Shown here piece after piece: positions 32,739-42,068 of a stretch of DNA of 64,000 nucleotides; position 1 is the stretch's first letter; every line of letters begins with the position of its first letter. Source of the DNA: Flavobacterium circumlabens. GTDB lineage: Bacteria > Bacteroidota > Bacteroidia > Flavobacteriales > Flavobacteriaceae. The notes beneath the pieces are model-generated. The model searched no databases, was not told where the DNA came from, and worked only from the letters and a program-made list of their open reading frames with translations. A program made the position numbers and the translations under genes. The stretch spans positions 62,001 to 126,000 of the forward strand of contig NZ_SLWA01000009.1 in the NCBI RefSeq assembly GCF_004345565.1. Reading direction: 5' to 3'.

Positions 32739-35452
32739 GGTTTCAAATTTTTTAGTGTGATAATAAATGTGGTTCCAATGCCTTCTTCCGATTGTATGGC
32801 TATAGAACCCTGCAATATTTCTATGGCATCCTTTACGATATACAAGCCGATACCCGAGCCCTCTTTTTTGCCTGAAAGCCGAAAAAACATGTCATATATT
32901 TTTTGATGATAGGCCGGAGCAATTCCGATCCCGTTATCGGTTATGGTTAAATGAAGGTTTTCCGGGTCTGAATGTCCGGCTATTTTTACTGATCTCCCGG
33001 ATTCTTCTTTCTTCTGGTATTTGATGGCATTGGAGATAAGGTTTTCCAGGATGGTATTAAAACGCAGCCGGTCTGTATAAAACGGCTGCTGTTCCTGAAC
33101 TGCAATTTCATAATGAATTCCCTTTGCATCTCTAGTACTCTGAAGCGAATTGACTACCTCAGACAAGGTCTCCTTAATCGAAATTTTTTCGACTTCAAGT
33201 CCGGTTCGCTTGTTTCGCGAGTAGCTTAAAATGTTTTTAATAAAGTCATCCAGACGATTGATGCTGGAATGTATCATTTCAGCATGCGTCACGGTATCAG
33301 GCTCCCGGCTTTCTGTTTCAATAAAAGAGAGCAGACCAAGGATAGAGGTTAGGGGAGAACGTAAATCATGGGAAACGCTGTACACAAATTTATCCAGTTC
33401 TGAATTGGTTTTGAGGAGTTCCTTATTTCTTTTTTCCAGATTTATTTCCGCTTTGGTCCGATCGGAGATATCATTCGAAAGAATTAGCCGCGCCCGGGAT
33501 CCTTCATACATAATATCATGCGCTATAATCTCCACCGGAAAAACAGATCCGTCCTTTCTGAGGTGATTCCATTTTCCCCTGTTGTAATTGGATCTGTTAA
33601 TTTCTGAAGGATCGCTGCATTTGATAAAATGGTTCTTATCATTACTGGGTCTTATGTCTAAAGCAGTCATGGAAAGGAATTCGTCTCGGCTGTATCCATA
33701 TTGCAGGATGGCCATTTTGTTGACATCCAGAAATTTAAAAGTGACCAAATCGATCACCCACATGGGCATCGGATTGTTATCAAAGAGATACCTGTATTTT
33801 TTTTCGCTTTTCTTCAGCTCTTTTTGTGCCAGTTTCATTTCTGTGATATCAGCAAGCACAATAACCGCTCCTGTGATCTGGCCTTCAGCATCACGGAAAG
33901 GAACCGGGTAAGGCAGTACATAGCGTTTATCTCCGTTGGGACGTTCGATAATGATCTGCTTGCTGGGGTTTGAATCCTCTTCTGTCAGTGCTGTGGAAAG
34001 CGAACAGAAACTCAGCGGTTCAGGGTTATTTTTAGCAGCGTTACTCTTCCAGGAATCGTACCATAAATCTTTGCCTATTTCCGGTTTTCTTCCCCATAAA
34101 GCCACTGCAGCCTTATTATAAATTACGATTCGTCCTTTGTGATCGCAGGAATAGGTTGCAACGGGTAATTTGTAGATGAGCTCCTTATACATTTTTTCCC
34201 GTTCTTCGATTTTTTTACGGGATAGTACCTGCTCTGTTACATCATTGGCAAAGACAAGAATACCATCAATATTGTTATCGGTGTCCCTATGGGCCTGGCA
34301 AATGAAATTTAAATAGGAATCTTCCGGTTTTTCGTTACCGGACCGATTAAATTCTATGAGCATCTCATTAGCTGAAAAGGTTTCCCCTGTTTTATAGACC
34401 GTATCTAATATTTCAAAAATTCCCTGGGTTTCAAGTTCGGGCAATACTTCTTTTACGGGTTTGCCTATAATATCTTTTGTATCGATTAATTGTAAATAAA
34501 GTTCATTTGCCAATTCAAACACATGGTTGGGACCTTTTAAAATGGCCATTGAGGAAGGTGCGTGAGAAAACAGATTAGAGAACCGCCGCCTTTCGATTTC
34601 AAAAGCTTTTTCGACGTTTTTTTTCGCGGTAATATCTCTGCCTGTATAATAGCTCATTTTTTTTACATCATCCCATACTGCAGACCATTGCAAATAAACC
34701 GTACTGCCGTTGCTGTGTCTGAACCTGTTTTCAAATATAGGCAACTGGCCCCCGTTGCTGCTATCGAAATCGGTATGTACGCTAGTTTCAGCATCTTCAG
34801 GAAACAGGAGATCGATATATAGTCTGCCGATTAATTCTTCGGGCCGGTAGCCTAAAATACGCTCCGAGGCTTTATTCACCCAAATAAATTTTCCGTTTTC
34901 ATCACAAGAACAGATCAGGTCCATTGAAAAATCCAGAATTTTGCCCAGATCCTGTAAGGATTCCTGCGAAGCCGTGATAGGATCAGATTTTTCTTTTGTT
35001 GTTTTGCTTTCTGTTATACTATAGCGCGGCATTATGGTTCTTTCTGCTTCCGTTTGGTAAGTTTCGCGGGTCTTCCTGCTTTTTTTTAGCGCACTGTTTA
35101 CTTTTGACGTTAAACTATTCAGGTCTGTTTTGAATACGATGTCGTTTACTCCGATTTGTATAAGCGCTATGGCTTTTTCTACCGTAATGGCTGGTACCAC
35201 AAAAATAAAAGGGGTTTGCGGTGTCAGTTTTTGCTTCATTCTAAAAAGTGCCATTCCGTCGAAGGACGGGAACGTATCATTCGAAAGAATAAGGTCTGGT
35301 TTGAAATGATGAAGTGCCGCTTCATACGCCTTTTTTGAGGAAACAATTTCGACGATACAATTGATAATGCCGGTCTTCAACTCGTGTTGAATCCACTCAA
35401 TAGCAGCGGGGTTTTGCTCAGCAATTAATATTTTTGTTTTCATAGCTGTCAT
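32735..35452 (-). CDS. PAS-domain sensor histidine kinase with a degenerate receiver domain
   Basis: 905 residues, soluble (start could be ATG 35443). Residues 5-125 form a receiver-like domain. The phosphoacceptor position appears to be Asn (LILSNDTFPSFDG; usual form LSDxxxP), while the conserved Lys remains (IVFKTDL), so it is probably a pseudo-receiver. Four PAS domains follow (about 170-285, 290-405, 415-540, 550-665). Then come a HisKA domain with His in YSVSHDLRSPLTSI and a HATPase with ENLISNAIKYQ, DNGIGIA and GSGIGLYIVK. Autophosphorylation is expected; the signal is unknown. LytTR gene upstream (45 bases), receiver gene overlapping downstream. Confidence 0.9.
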   Translation of the reverse strand: MTAMKTKILIAEQNPAAIEWIQHELKTGIINCIVEIVSSKKAYEAALHHFKPDLILSNDTFPSFDGMALFRMKQKLTPQTPFIFVVPAITVEKAIALIQIGVNDIVFKTDLNSLTSKVNSALKKSRKTRETYQTEAERTIMPRYSITESKTTKEKSDPITASQESLQDLGKILDFSMDLICSCDENGKFIWVNKASERILGYRPEELIGRLYIDLLFPEDAETSVHTDFDSSNGGQLPIFENRFRHSNGSTVYLQWSAVWDDVKKMSYYTGRDITAKKNVEKAFEIERRRFSNLFSHAPSSMAILKGPNHVFELANELYLQLIDTKDIIGKPVKEVLPELETQGIFEILDTVYKTGETFSANEMLIEFNRSGNEKPEDSYLNFICQAHRDTDNNIDGILVFANDVTEQVLSRKKIEEREKMYKELIYKLPVATYSCDHKGRIVIYNKAAVALWGRKPEIGKDLWYDSWKSNAAKNNPEPLSFCSLSTALTEEDSNPSKQIIIERPNGDKRYVLPYPVPFRDAEGQITGAVIVLADITEMKLAQKELKKSEKKYRYLFDNNPMPMWVIDLVTFKFLDVNKMAILQYGYSRDEFLSMTALDIRPSNDKNHFIKCSDPSEINRSNYNRGKWNHLRKDGSVFPVEIIAHDIMYEGSRARLILSNDISDRTKAEINLEKRNKELLKTNSELDKFVYSVSHDLRSPLTSILGLLSFIETESREPDTVTHAEMIHSSINRLDDFIKNILSYSRNKRTGLEVEKISIKETLSEVVNSLQSTRDAKGIHYEIAVQEQQPFYTDRLRFNTILENLISNAIKYQKKEESGRSVKIAGHSDPENLHLTITDNGIGIAPAYHQKIYDMFFRLSGKKEGSGIGLYIVKDAIEILQGSIAIQSEEGIGTTFIITLKNLKP

Positions 35453-35497
35453 TCAGTCTGTATTAGTTCGAATTACCTTAAAACAGGAAGCCGTTTT

Positions 35498-36259
35498 TTA
35501 TTCTTTCAGTTTTATAAATTTATTAAAATCATCTTGTCGTCTTTTCGCAACCGGTAAAATTACGCCATTCGAAAGTTCACAGAAATAGCCGTCTTTTTTT
35601 GAAATTTTAACGATATGACGAAGATTGATGATATAGGAATGATGTATTCTGAAAAAATGGCTGTTGTCCAGAATAGTGGTGTATTCTCCCAGATTTCTGC
35701 TTGACATGATATTGCTTCCGTTGGAAAGAACAAAAACAGTATATTTTCCGTCTGCTTTGCAAAAAATAATTTCGGCCATGGGTATGAGTTCTATTTTTTC
35801 TAAAAACGCGACGGCTACATAATCATTGGATTGACTGGCAGAGTTGAGGATATTAATACTATTGATTTTATGATTCTGATAGGAGCGCTCCATTTCCCTT
35901 CTTTTGATTACTTTATAAACGGCTAGAATGATGGCATTAAAATCAGTTGGTTTCAATAAAAAATCAATTGCATTGTGTTTAAATGCCTTAATTGCGTACT
36001 CTTTTTCTGCTGATATAAAGACCAGTTTTGGAATGCTAAAGTCTAATTGTTCCAGCATTTCAAAAAAAAGATCATCCTTAAATACAATATCCAGAAAAAT
36101 AAGATCCGGTTTTTTTGCTTTTATAAGCGTGGTTCCGTCACTGATGCAATGGGCATCACCGATTATTTCCATAATCATGGCGTTGTCTTCTCCAAATTTT
36201 TTTAAAATCAGCAGTGTCTCTTTTTCCTGGGATATGACTATGGCATTTATAGGACTCAT
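35498..36259 (-). CDS. LytTR-family response regulator
   Basis: 253 residues from ATG 36259, chosen because the receiver begins directly with MSPINAIVISQ; ATG 36295 adds 12 residues. The receiver domain (1-120) has the phosphoacceptor in LIFLDIVFKDD and Lys in DFLLKPTDF. The LytTR DNA-binding domain (about 150-250) has IIFCKADGKYTVFVLSNG, FFRIHHSYIINLRHI and NGVILPVAKRRQDDF. It is the DNA-binding output in a set with the downstream kinase and receiver. Confidence 0.9.
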   Translation of the reverse strand: MSPINAIVISQEKETLLILKKFGEDNAMIMEIIGDAHCISDGTTLIKAKKPDLIFLDIVFKDDLFFEMLEQLDFSIPKLVFISAEKEYAIKAFKHNAIDFLLKPTDFNAIILAVYKVIKRREMERSYQNHKINSINILNSASQSNDYVAVAFLEKIELIPMAEIIFCKADGKYTVFVLSNGSNIMSSRNLGEYTTILDNSHFFRIHHSYIINLRHIVKISKKDGYFCELSNGVILPVAKRRQDDFNKFIKLKE

Positions 36260-37037
36260 ACGCTTTTTTGGTGTTTGTAAATTCAAACGATACATTAATA
36301 GATCAACACTATTTTTAACGTACTGATTTGTAGGTTTTTATTGTAATAATAAAACGTAAATCACAAAATAGAAATTACAGCAATACTTTGATATGGGATG
36401 CGGAAATTAATGAAAAGTAATAACTGTGCTTCAACAGGTATAAGTGGGAATAAAATGGCTCTAACTGTATATTCAAATATAGTACTTGGGGTAGGAATCC
36501 ATTTACACAATTAACTTTAATTATTATACATTTAGTGGTATAAATAATTAATAATCAATTTTTTAGATGATTTGTTTTAGCACCTTACATCAGGATTTTT
36601 AAAGGCATGCTGTAGAAAAAAAAGCAAAAACAACTTTTTTTTCTGATAGATCAAGTTGTTTCTGACGCAAAATCAGGAACAATTAAAAAATTTAAATGGA
36701 AAACCCGTCTGTACTCTTAAGTACGAGACGGGCGTCCATAAACATAATCTTCCATTTTATGTTTACTCAAAAATCTTTAACAGCAGAGCCTGCCGTATGC
36801 AGTGGAATTCTATTTTAAAGCGTTCATTTTACTATACTGCAAAAAAATGCACTATTCAAAGTCAGCGATTAGATTCAATTGTACTCCGGTAAACCAGATG
36901 TAGTCAGCTTATCAAAGGTGCTCTTTAGCAATTGCCTTTTATTACAGGCTGGATGAGATTAATTGTATAATTACCATCTCGCTCTATTACCGGATTTTAA
37001 ATACAGTACTGATCTCTGATTTAATTTGGGCTGTACC
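36260..37037. other. Gene-free stretch, about 780 bases
   Basis: No supported gene. A plus-strand frame at 36656-36892 starts inside AT-rich sequence, has no family pattern and crosses the hairpin at 36704-36732. Confidence 0.5.
36704..36732. repeat. Hairpin CCCGTCT-GTACT / AGTAC-g-AGACGGG
   Basis: A 12-bp stem with one bulged G and a 4-base loop, not followed by a T-run. It could be an operator or RNA structure; unassigned. Confidence 0.45.
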
Positions 37038-38612
37038 CTATAGAAACCGTAATTTTTCTTCTTCGATATCTAAAGAATGCATTTGCCTTCTGATAATGGA
37101 CTCGTCTATATTCAGATCGCTCCTGTTTTTTTCAAGTAGCCATTGCCGTTGTTGGTTTAATAAATCGAGATAAATAACTTTTAGTTCGTTTCCTATGGAT
37201 TCATCCTCTATTCCGTTACTGTATTGTTCCCATTTTAGAATGAGATGCTGTAAGGCCGCATTGTTTTCTACCTGGTCACTATAATTTATTTTTAAATAAT
37301 TTACGGCATACTCCGCCAGTTCTTGTCGTATGTTTTTATAAACTTCATCCCGTGACAAAGAATCGTCAAGAGTAGTAAAATTAATTTTTCTGATAAAGTA
37401 GGGAAGTGTTAAGCCCTGAATGAGCAGGGTAAGAAGAATAACAATAAAAGTGATGAACAAAATAAGGTTCCGCTGCGGAAAGCCATTACCATTGTTCAGG
37501 TAAACCGGTATCGATAAAGCGGCGGCTAAGGAAACAACGCCTCTCATTCCGGTCCAGCCGAGTATAAAGGGTGCTTTTAAGCCCGGATTTTTGCTGTCGG
37601 CTACGGTTATGAAATTACGTGCAATCATGGTGATGACCACAGCACCGTAGGAAGATAATATTCTGCTGATGATTAAAACCAGGGTAATCATAATACCATA
37701 CCCGATGGCTGATAAAAGACTGACCCCTTCGAGTCCGCGGGTAATTTGCGGAAGATCAAGTCCGATTAGCATAAAAACAAAACCGTTCAATATAAAACAA
37801 AAACTTTCCCACACATTTATGCCCTGCAAACGGGATTTGCTGGTCAGGAAACGGTGCCTGTTATTAGACAACAGCAATCCGCCGCTCACAACGGCCAATA
37901 CACCCGAGCAGTGTACCTGCTCAGCAGACAGGTATATAATATAAGGGGTGAGTAGGGACAGTACGATATCTGCATTGTTATCGGTAGGAAGGTATTTATG
38001 GGCTTTCATGAAAACCCATCCAATCAATAAACCAATGGAGACACCGCCAATAATCATCCAGCCAAAACTTGTTGCCGCTTTGTAGAATAAAAATTGCTCA
38101 GTGGCAACGGCGATCATCGCAAATCTGAAAATGATCAGTGAGGAAGCATCGTTCAATAAACTTTCGCCTTCTAATATAGACGAAATCGCTTTGGGTACTT
38201 TAACAAACTTTAAAATGGCACCGGCACTAACAGCATCCGGCGGAGATACAATACCACCCAATACAAAACCTAATGCCAAGGAAAATCCCGGAATAAAATA
38301 ATTGGCGACCAGCGCCACGGAAAGTGCAGAGAGAAAAACAACTACAAAGGCAAAACTGGTAATAATTCTCCGCCAGCGCCATAATTCTTTCCACGAGACT
38401 TTCCATGCGGCTTCGTAAAGCAACGGGGGCAAAAAAATAAAAAAGATAAGATCCGGTTCTATATTGATAACAGGGATTCCGGGAATAAAACTTATAATCA
38501 GTCCGGCCAGTACCAACAGTATAGGGTACGCTACTTTTATTTTATTGGCCAGCATAATCAGCAATAAAATGACAATTAATATACCGAGATAAAAAGGGAA
38601 ATCTTTAAGCAT
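37038..38612 (-). CDS. Na+/H+ antiporter, CPA1 family
   Basis: 524 residues with about 12 membrane helices in the first 420. CPA1 landmarks are 'FIFLPPLLYEAAWKVSW', 'GGIVSPPDAVSAGAILK' (the ion-binding PPDAV region), 'SLLNDASSLIIFR' (ND motif in helix 5) and 'LGWTGMRGVVSLAAALS'. The C-terminal 110 residues are a charged cytoplasmic tail (YKNIRQELAEYAVNYLK). It exchanges cytoplasmic Na+ (or K+) for external protons in pH and salt homeostasis. Monocistronic as far as visible. Confidence 0.92.
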   Translation of the reverse strand: MLKDFPFYLGILIVILLLIMLANKIKVAYPILLVLAGLIISFIPGIPVINIEPDLIFFIFLPPLLYEAAWKVSWKELWRWRRIITSFAFVVVFLSALSVALVANYFIPGFSLALGFVLGGIVSPPDAVSAGAILKFVKVPKAISSILEGESLLNDASSLIIFRFAMIAVATEQFLFYKAATSFGWMIIGGVSIGLLIGWVFMKAHKYLPTDNNADIVLSLLTPYIIYLSAEQVHCSGVLAVVSGGLLLSNNRHRFLTSKSRLQGINVWESFCFILNGFVFMLIGLDLPQITRGLEGVSLLSAIGYGIMITLVLIISRILSSYGAVVITMIARNFITVADSKNPGLKAPFILGWTGMRGVVSLAAALSIPVYLNNGNGFPQRNLILFITFIVILLTLLIQGLTLPYFIRKINFTTLDDSLSRDEVYKNIRQELAEYAVNYLKINYSDQVENNAALQHLILKWEQYSNGIEDESIGNELKVIYLDLLNQQRQWLLEKNRSDLNIDESIIRRQMHSLDIEEEKLRFL

Positions 38613-38656
38613 TGGTTTGGTTATAAAAATGGTTTATAATGAATAGGTGCCATCAG

Positions 38657-38878
38657 CTAAATAATTAATCTTGCCTGCAAATATACTGTTCCCCTTATTA
38701 CTATGTTAAAGTATTTGTCGCAATCCGTTAAAATTTTAGGAATAGCAGCGATATATTTAGGTTTCGGAACCGGAAAGGCAGTTGGGCTGCCGGAATCTTT
38801 TGATTTTATCCTCTTACTGTAGTCTTCTATTTCCGAATCGTTCCTATAGATCTGCTTACTGGCAGGTTTTTTTAGCAC
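38657..38878 (-). CDS. Small open frame, 73 aa, doubtful
   Basis: It encodes a basic peptide without signal or membrane segment and with no recognised family. It lies upstream of the antiporter on the same strand with a 44-base gap. I see nothing beyond length and position to support it. Confidence 0.3.
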   Translation of the reverse strand: MLKKPASKQIYRNDSEIEDYSKRIKSKDSGSPTAFPVPKPKYIAAIPKILTDCDKYFNIVIRGTVYLQARLII

Positions 38879-39186
38879 TTACTATAACGATTGAATTACT
38901 TTATTGCATTGTTCGTCTTTTTTAATCCTTGGTGTCCGGACAAAGTATTTTTTATAAGGAAGGAGTAGAAAGAGTAATGAAAAAAACAGCTCTGAATTTT
39001 TTTTTCTTCTGTTTTTTTATATTGAGAAAAGACCGCTGAAAATGAAAATAAACAGCTATAACTTTTGATTCCCGCAAGAAAAAGTATTGCAAGGGATTTA
39101 TTTTCATAATTACGGATTGTGATTGTAGAGCTACCTTGTTATTCTCCAATTCTCAAAAAGTTGTATATATAAAGATGATATAAAAA
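38879..39186. other. Gene-free stretch
   Basis: AT-rich sequence between the doubtful 73-codon frame and the terminator of the acidic-protein gene; no coding signal. Confidence 0.4.
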
Positions 39187-39210
39187 AAACCGTCTGGAAA
39201 CAGACGGTTT
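39187..39210 (-). terminator. Terminator of the acidic-protein gene
   Basis: AAACCGTCTG/CAGACGGTTT stem with a GAAA/TTTC tetraloop, then a run of T on the minus strand. Confidence 0.85.
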
Positions 39211-39219
39211 TTAAATAGT

Positions 39220-39558
39220 TTACAACGGACGATCCGTATTAATTTCATCATCGTCATCGATACCATCAAGGCCTTCGTTATCAAAATTTTCACCTCCCAG
39301 TTCATTACTGTCCTCTTCGTTACTGAGTTCTTCGTCCAGTTGTTCGATATCGAGTTCAGGTGTATTGAATTCGTTGTTACCGAGATTCTCATTATCAAGT
39401 TTTTCGATATTGAGATCATTTCCGTAATCCGGTTCTGCATTGCTGGTAATGGAATGATCTGCGGAAAGATTTTCTACTTCCTGACCTTCATATCTTCTTT
39501 CGTTACTTTGAAAACCCTGATCTTCCTGACCGTAATTTTCTCTTTCGTCTCTATTCAT
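39220..39558 (-). CDS. Highly acidic low-complexity protein, 112 aa
   Basis: The protein has no signal or membrane segment and is rich in Asp, Glu, Asn and Gly. A loose repeat runs through it (NIEKLDNENLGNNEF, DIEQLDEELSNEED, NELGGENFDNEGLDGIDDDD). It is probably intrinsically disordered with a very low isoelectric point. No known family. The strong terminator right after the stop supports a genuine gene. A role in stress protection or charge shielding is possible but unsupported. Confidence 0.7.
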   Translation of the reverse strand: MNRDERENYGQEDQGFQSNERRYEGQEVENLSADHSITSNAEPDYGNDLNIEKLDNENLGNNEFNTPELDIEQLDEELSNEEDSNELGGENFDNEGLDGIDDDDEINTDRPL

Positions 39559-39900
39559 GATACTATATTTTAAAATTATTTTTAGTTGTTATTTAGTGCT
39601 TTCCATTTGATAAACTTCTCCCTTTTTAATTGTGGTACAGTTGAATCGTATTTTCCTGCAGTTCAATTCACTATCATTAAAACAAATTTCGACTATGGAA
39701 TTATCTTCTGCTTACAGAATTAGAATTGCAATCTTATAACTTTTGCATTACCCGGTGAATCAACTGCTTTGATTTCAATCAGTTGTTTTGATTCCGTCTA
39801 TACTATTGGAAGTAAGATTATAACATAAAAGGATAATTGTGTAAGAAAAAAAGTAGTCCCTATTTTATATTTGAATCCTACAAACTAAATTTCCATAGTA
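39559..39900. other. Gene-free stretch between acidic protein and lipoprotein genes
   Basis: Divergent promoter region. A -7-like box TATATTTG at 39866-39873 precedes the lipoprotein ATG by 27 bases. Confidence 0.45.
39866..39873 (+). promoter_or_regulatory. Putative -7 box TATATTTG of the lipoprotein gene
   Basis: TAnnTTTG match; with it, transcription would start near 39880, downstream of an earlier in-frame start, which favours ATG 39901. Confidence 0.4.
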
Positions 39901-40304
39901 TGAAAAAGTTCATTAAATCAATAATCATGTTAGGCCTTATTCTAACAGGACTTCTATTTTCCTGTAAAAAACAGGACGGATACAGCGATGAAGTTCAAAC
40001 GACCCAAACTCCTGTTGATACTACAAACGGAACAGTAAGCGATAGTGCGGGTATACATAATACGGATGCGAATGCCCCAATGACAGGTGCCCAGGCGGCG
40101 GGCGCTCAATCTACAGGTTCTCAATCCGGAGTTTCCAGTTCCGGTAATACCGGATCCGGAAATAATAATACGAAAGGTACCGGAACAGGAAGTGGTCCCG
40201 GACCGAGTGCAAAAGACGGCTCTGCTTATGCCCCTTCTTCCGATCCTAAAAATAACGTAAATAGGGATACCATTAAAAAAAAGGCAAGTAAAACGCAAAA
40301 CTAA
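39901..40304 (+). CDS. Putative lipoprotein, Ser/Gly/Thr-rich
   Basis: 134 residues from ATG 39901 (MKKFIKSIIMLGLILTGLLF). A lipobox-like 'GLLFSC' at residues 18-23 predicts lipidation at Cys. The mature part is disordered and low in complexity: TQTPVDTTNGTVSD, GAQAAGAQSTGSQSG, NTGSGNNNTKGTGTGSG, then a basic end (NRDTIKKKASKTQN). Many flavobacterial lipoproteins have such linkers but usually with a domain; none is seen. Monocistronic with a perfect terminator after it. Function unknown. Confidence 0.75.
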
Positions 40305-40337
40305 ATGCTGTATTTTGATGTTTTGTGTTTTAAGTGG

Positions 40338-40369
40338 AAAGCCTGTAATGAAATCATTACAGGCTTTTT
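40338..40369 (+). terminator. Terminator of the lipoprotein gene
   Basis: AAAGCCTGTAATGA pairs perfectly with TCATTACAGGCTTT, continuing into TTTTT. Confidence 0.85.
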
Positions 40370-40447
40370 GTTGGAAGCCGCTGCCGAATGATTATTTTTA
40401 TTTTAAATTTGAAATGAATTTGAAAATTTAATAAGAGACAATCCAAA

Positions 40448-41404
40448 ATGGCAGCAGCAACAATTTATTTTTATATTCCGAAACAAGTTACCATACTGGA
40501 CTTAGCCGGCGTTTTAGAAGTTTTTCAGGAAGCTAAAAATTTAGGACTTCCCTATACGTTAAAATTTATCAGCAGTAACCCTGTAATTACTTCTTCATCC
40601 GGATTAGAACTTTCATCCTTTACACACTTTTCAAAAGCACATCCGAAAGAAAATGATATTATAGTTATCTCCGGATTCAGTTCCGGTCAAATCAATAAAA
40701 TAGCAGAAGATATCTCCTTTTTCGAATGGCTTGAGAAAGCAAATTCACTTCAGACTACAATAGCAAGCATTTGTAACGGGGCATTTATTCTTGCTAAATC
40801 CGGGTTATTGGATTTTAAAGAATGTACTACGCACTGGAAATTAATCGAAAAATTTAAAAAAGATTTCCCTCTTTTAAAAGTACAAAGCAATATGCTATAT
40901 ACCAAAGCAGACAATTTATATACCAGTGCAGGTATCGTAACGGGGATTGATCTGGCCCTGTTTCTTATAGAAGAACGACATGGTAAAGAGGTGGCTGTAA
41001 CCATTGCCAGAGAATTAGTGGTATACAAGAGAAGACAAGGCAGCGATCAGCAGGAAAGTGTCTATCTGCAAAATAGAAATCATTGCGACGAAAAAATCCA
41101 CATAGTTCAGGATTGGATTATTTACAATCTGGAAAAAACGTCTACTATTGATTTTCTGGCCGATCTGGTTCATATTGGTCCCAGAAACCTGACCCGGATT
41201 TTTAAGAAAAAAACCGGAATCACGATCGCGGAGTACCGGACAAAACTGAGAATCGAAAAAGCAAAAAGCCTGTTGATCCATTCGGATTATAAAATAGAAA
41301 ATATTGCCCATTTATGCGGATACAAAACCTCAAAGCAATTACGGGTTGTTCTGGAGACACACCTTCATGAATTACCTACGGAAATTAAAAACAGGCTGTC
41401 TTAA
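40448..41404 (+). CDS. GlxA-family AraC-type regulator with DJ-1/PfpI domain
   Basis: 318 residues. The N-terminal DJ-1/PfpI domain (1-190) has a Cys nucleophile-elbow-like site in IASICNGAFILAKSGLLD and the strand-turn TTHWKLIEKF. At the C-terminus (about 215-318) are two AraC helix-turn-helix motifs (STIDFLADLVHIGPRNLTRI, IENIAHLCGYKTSKQLRVVL). GlxA-type regulators sense a small molecule with the first domain and activate nearby catabolic genes. The two following genes (isochorismatase-like and cyclase) are the obvious targets. Confidence 0.9.
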   Translation: MAAATIYFYIPKQVTILDLAGVLEVFQEAKNLGLPYTLKFISSNPVITSSSGLELSSFTHFSKAHPKENDIIVISGFSSGQINKIAEDISFFEWLEKANSLQTTIASICNGAFILAKSGLLDFKECTTHWKLIEKFKKDFPLLKVQSNMLYTKADNLYTSAGIVTGIDLALFLIEERHGKEVAVTIARELVVYKRRQGSDQQESVYLQNRNHCDEKIHIVQDWIIYNLEKTSTIDFLADLVHIGPRNLTRIFKKKTGITIAEYRTKLRIEKAKSLLIHSDYKIENIAHLCGYKTSKQLRVVLETHLHELPTEIKNRLS

Positions 41405-41425
41405 AACGACTATCTTTTGTCCTTG

Positions 41426-41454
41426 TTTGCATACTCAATTAGCGGATACATTTG
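41426..41454 (+). promoter_or_regulatory. Flavobacterial promoter TTTG-N17-TACATTTG
   Basis: A -33 TTTG (41426-41429), 17-base spacer and -7 TACATTTG (41447-41454), 25 bases before the ATG of the isochorismatase-like gene: the best promoter match in the window. It implies the enzyme pair is transcribed separately from the regulator gene upstream. Confidence 0.6.
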
Positions 41455-41479
41455 TATAACGAATTAAATCACTAAAAAC

Positions 41480-42046
41480 ATGAAACTTAGAGAACACAAT
41501 ACAGCTTTGATGATCATAGATGTGCAAAAAGGTTTTAATGACGAAAATTATTGGGGCGGCAATAGAAATAACAAGGATGCGGAAGTAAAAATAGCACAGA
41601 TTCTTGAAAAATGGAGGTCTCTTAAACTCCCGGTATTTCATATTGTTCACAGTTCGGTACACCCGGACTCTAAATTACACGAATCAAATCCCGGATTTGA
41701 AATTAAGGAGGAAGTAAAGCCAATTGAAGGTGAAACTATCCTTGTAAAAAATGTAAACAGTGCTTTTATAGGAACTGATTTAAAAGAGCGACTGGATCAC
41801 CGGAAAATTAACAAACTGGTCCTTGTAGGATTAACAACCAACCACTGCGTTTCAACGACAGCACGAATGGCCGGCAATTTAGGATTTGACAATTGGGTAA
41901 TTTCAGATGCTACGGCTACTTTTGACAGGATCGGAATAAAGGGAGAAAAGTTCGATTCGGAATTAATTCATCAGATCTCTTTAGCAAGTTTGCACAATGA
42001 ATTTTCGCAGGTAATTGATACCGAAAAATTATTTGATTTAGTTTAA
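41480..42046 (+). CDS. Isochorismatase-family cysteine hydrolase
   Basis: 188 residues. Catalytic Asp in ALMIIDVQKGFND, Lys at ETILVKNVNSAF and Cys in LTTNHCVSTTARM form the triad of the family, with the cis-peptide region preceding the Cys. Family members hydrolyse isochorismate, nicotinamide or N-carbamoyl compounds. Its neighbours, a GlxA-type regulator and a cyclase/kynurenine-formamidase-like enzyme, suggest amide hydrolysis in a small catabolic unit. The cyclase starts 22 bases downstream. Confidence 0.9.
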   Translation: MKLREHNTALMIIDVQKGFNDENYWGGNRNNKDAEVKIAQILEKWRSLKLPVFHIVHSSVHPDSKLHESNPGFEIKEEVKPIEGETILVKNVNSAFIGTDLKERLDHRKINKLVLVGLTTNHCVSTTARMAGNLGFDNWVISDATATFDRIGIKGEKFDSELIHQISLASLHNEFSQVIDTEKLFDLV

Positions 42047-42068
42047 GCCAACATTTAAAACTGAAAAT

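Noticed and set aside
36656..36892. 78-codon plus-strand frame
   Set aside because: Crosses a hairpin, no family, no start context; probably chance.
39954..40298. 114-codon minus-strand frame inside the lipoprotein gene
   Set aside because: It is the antisense shadow of a low-complexity Gly/Ser/Thr-rich gene; the plus strand has a signal peptide, lipobox and terminator.
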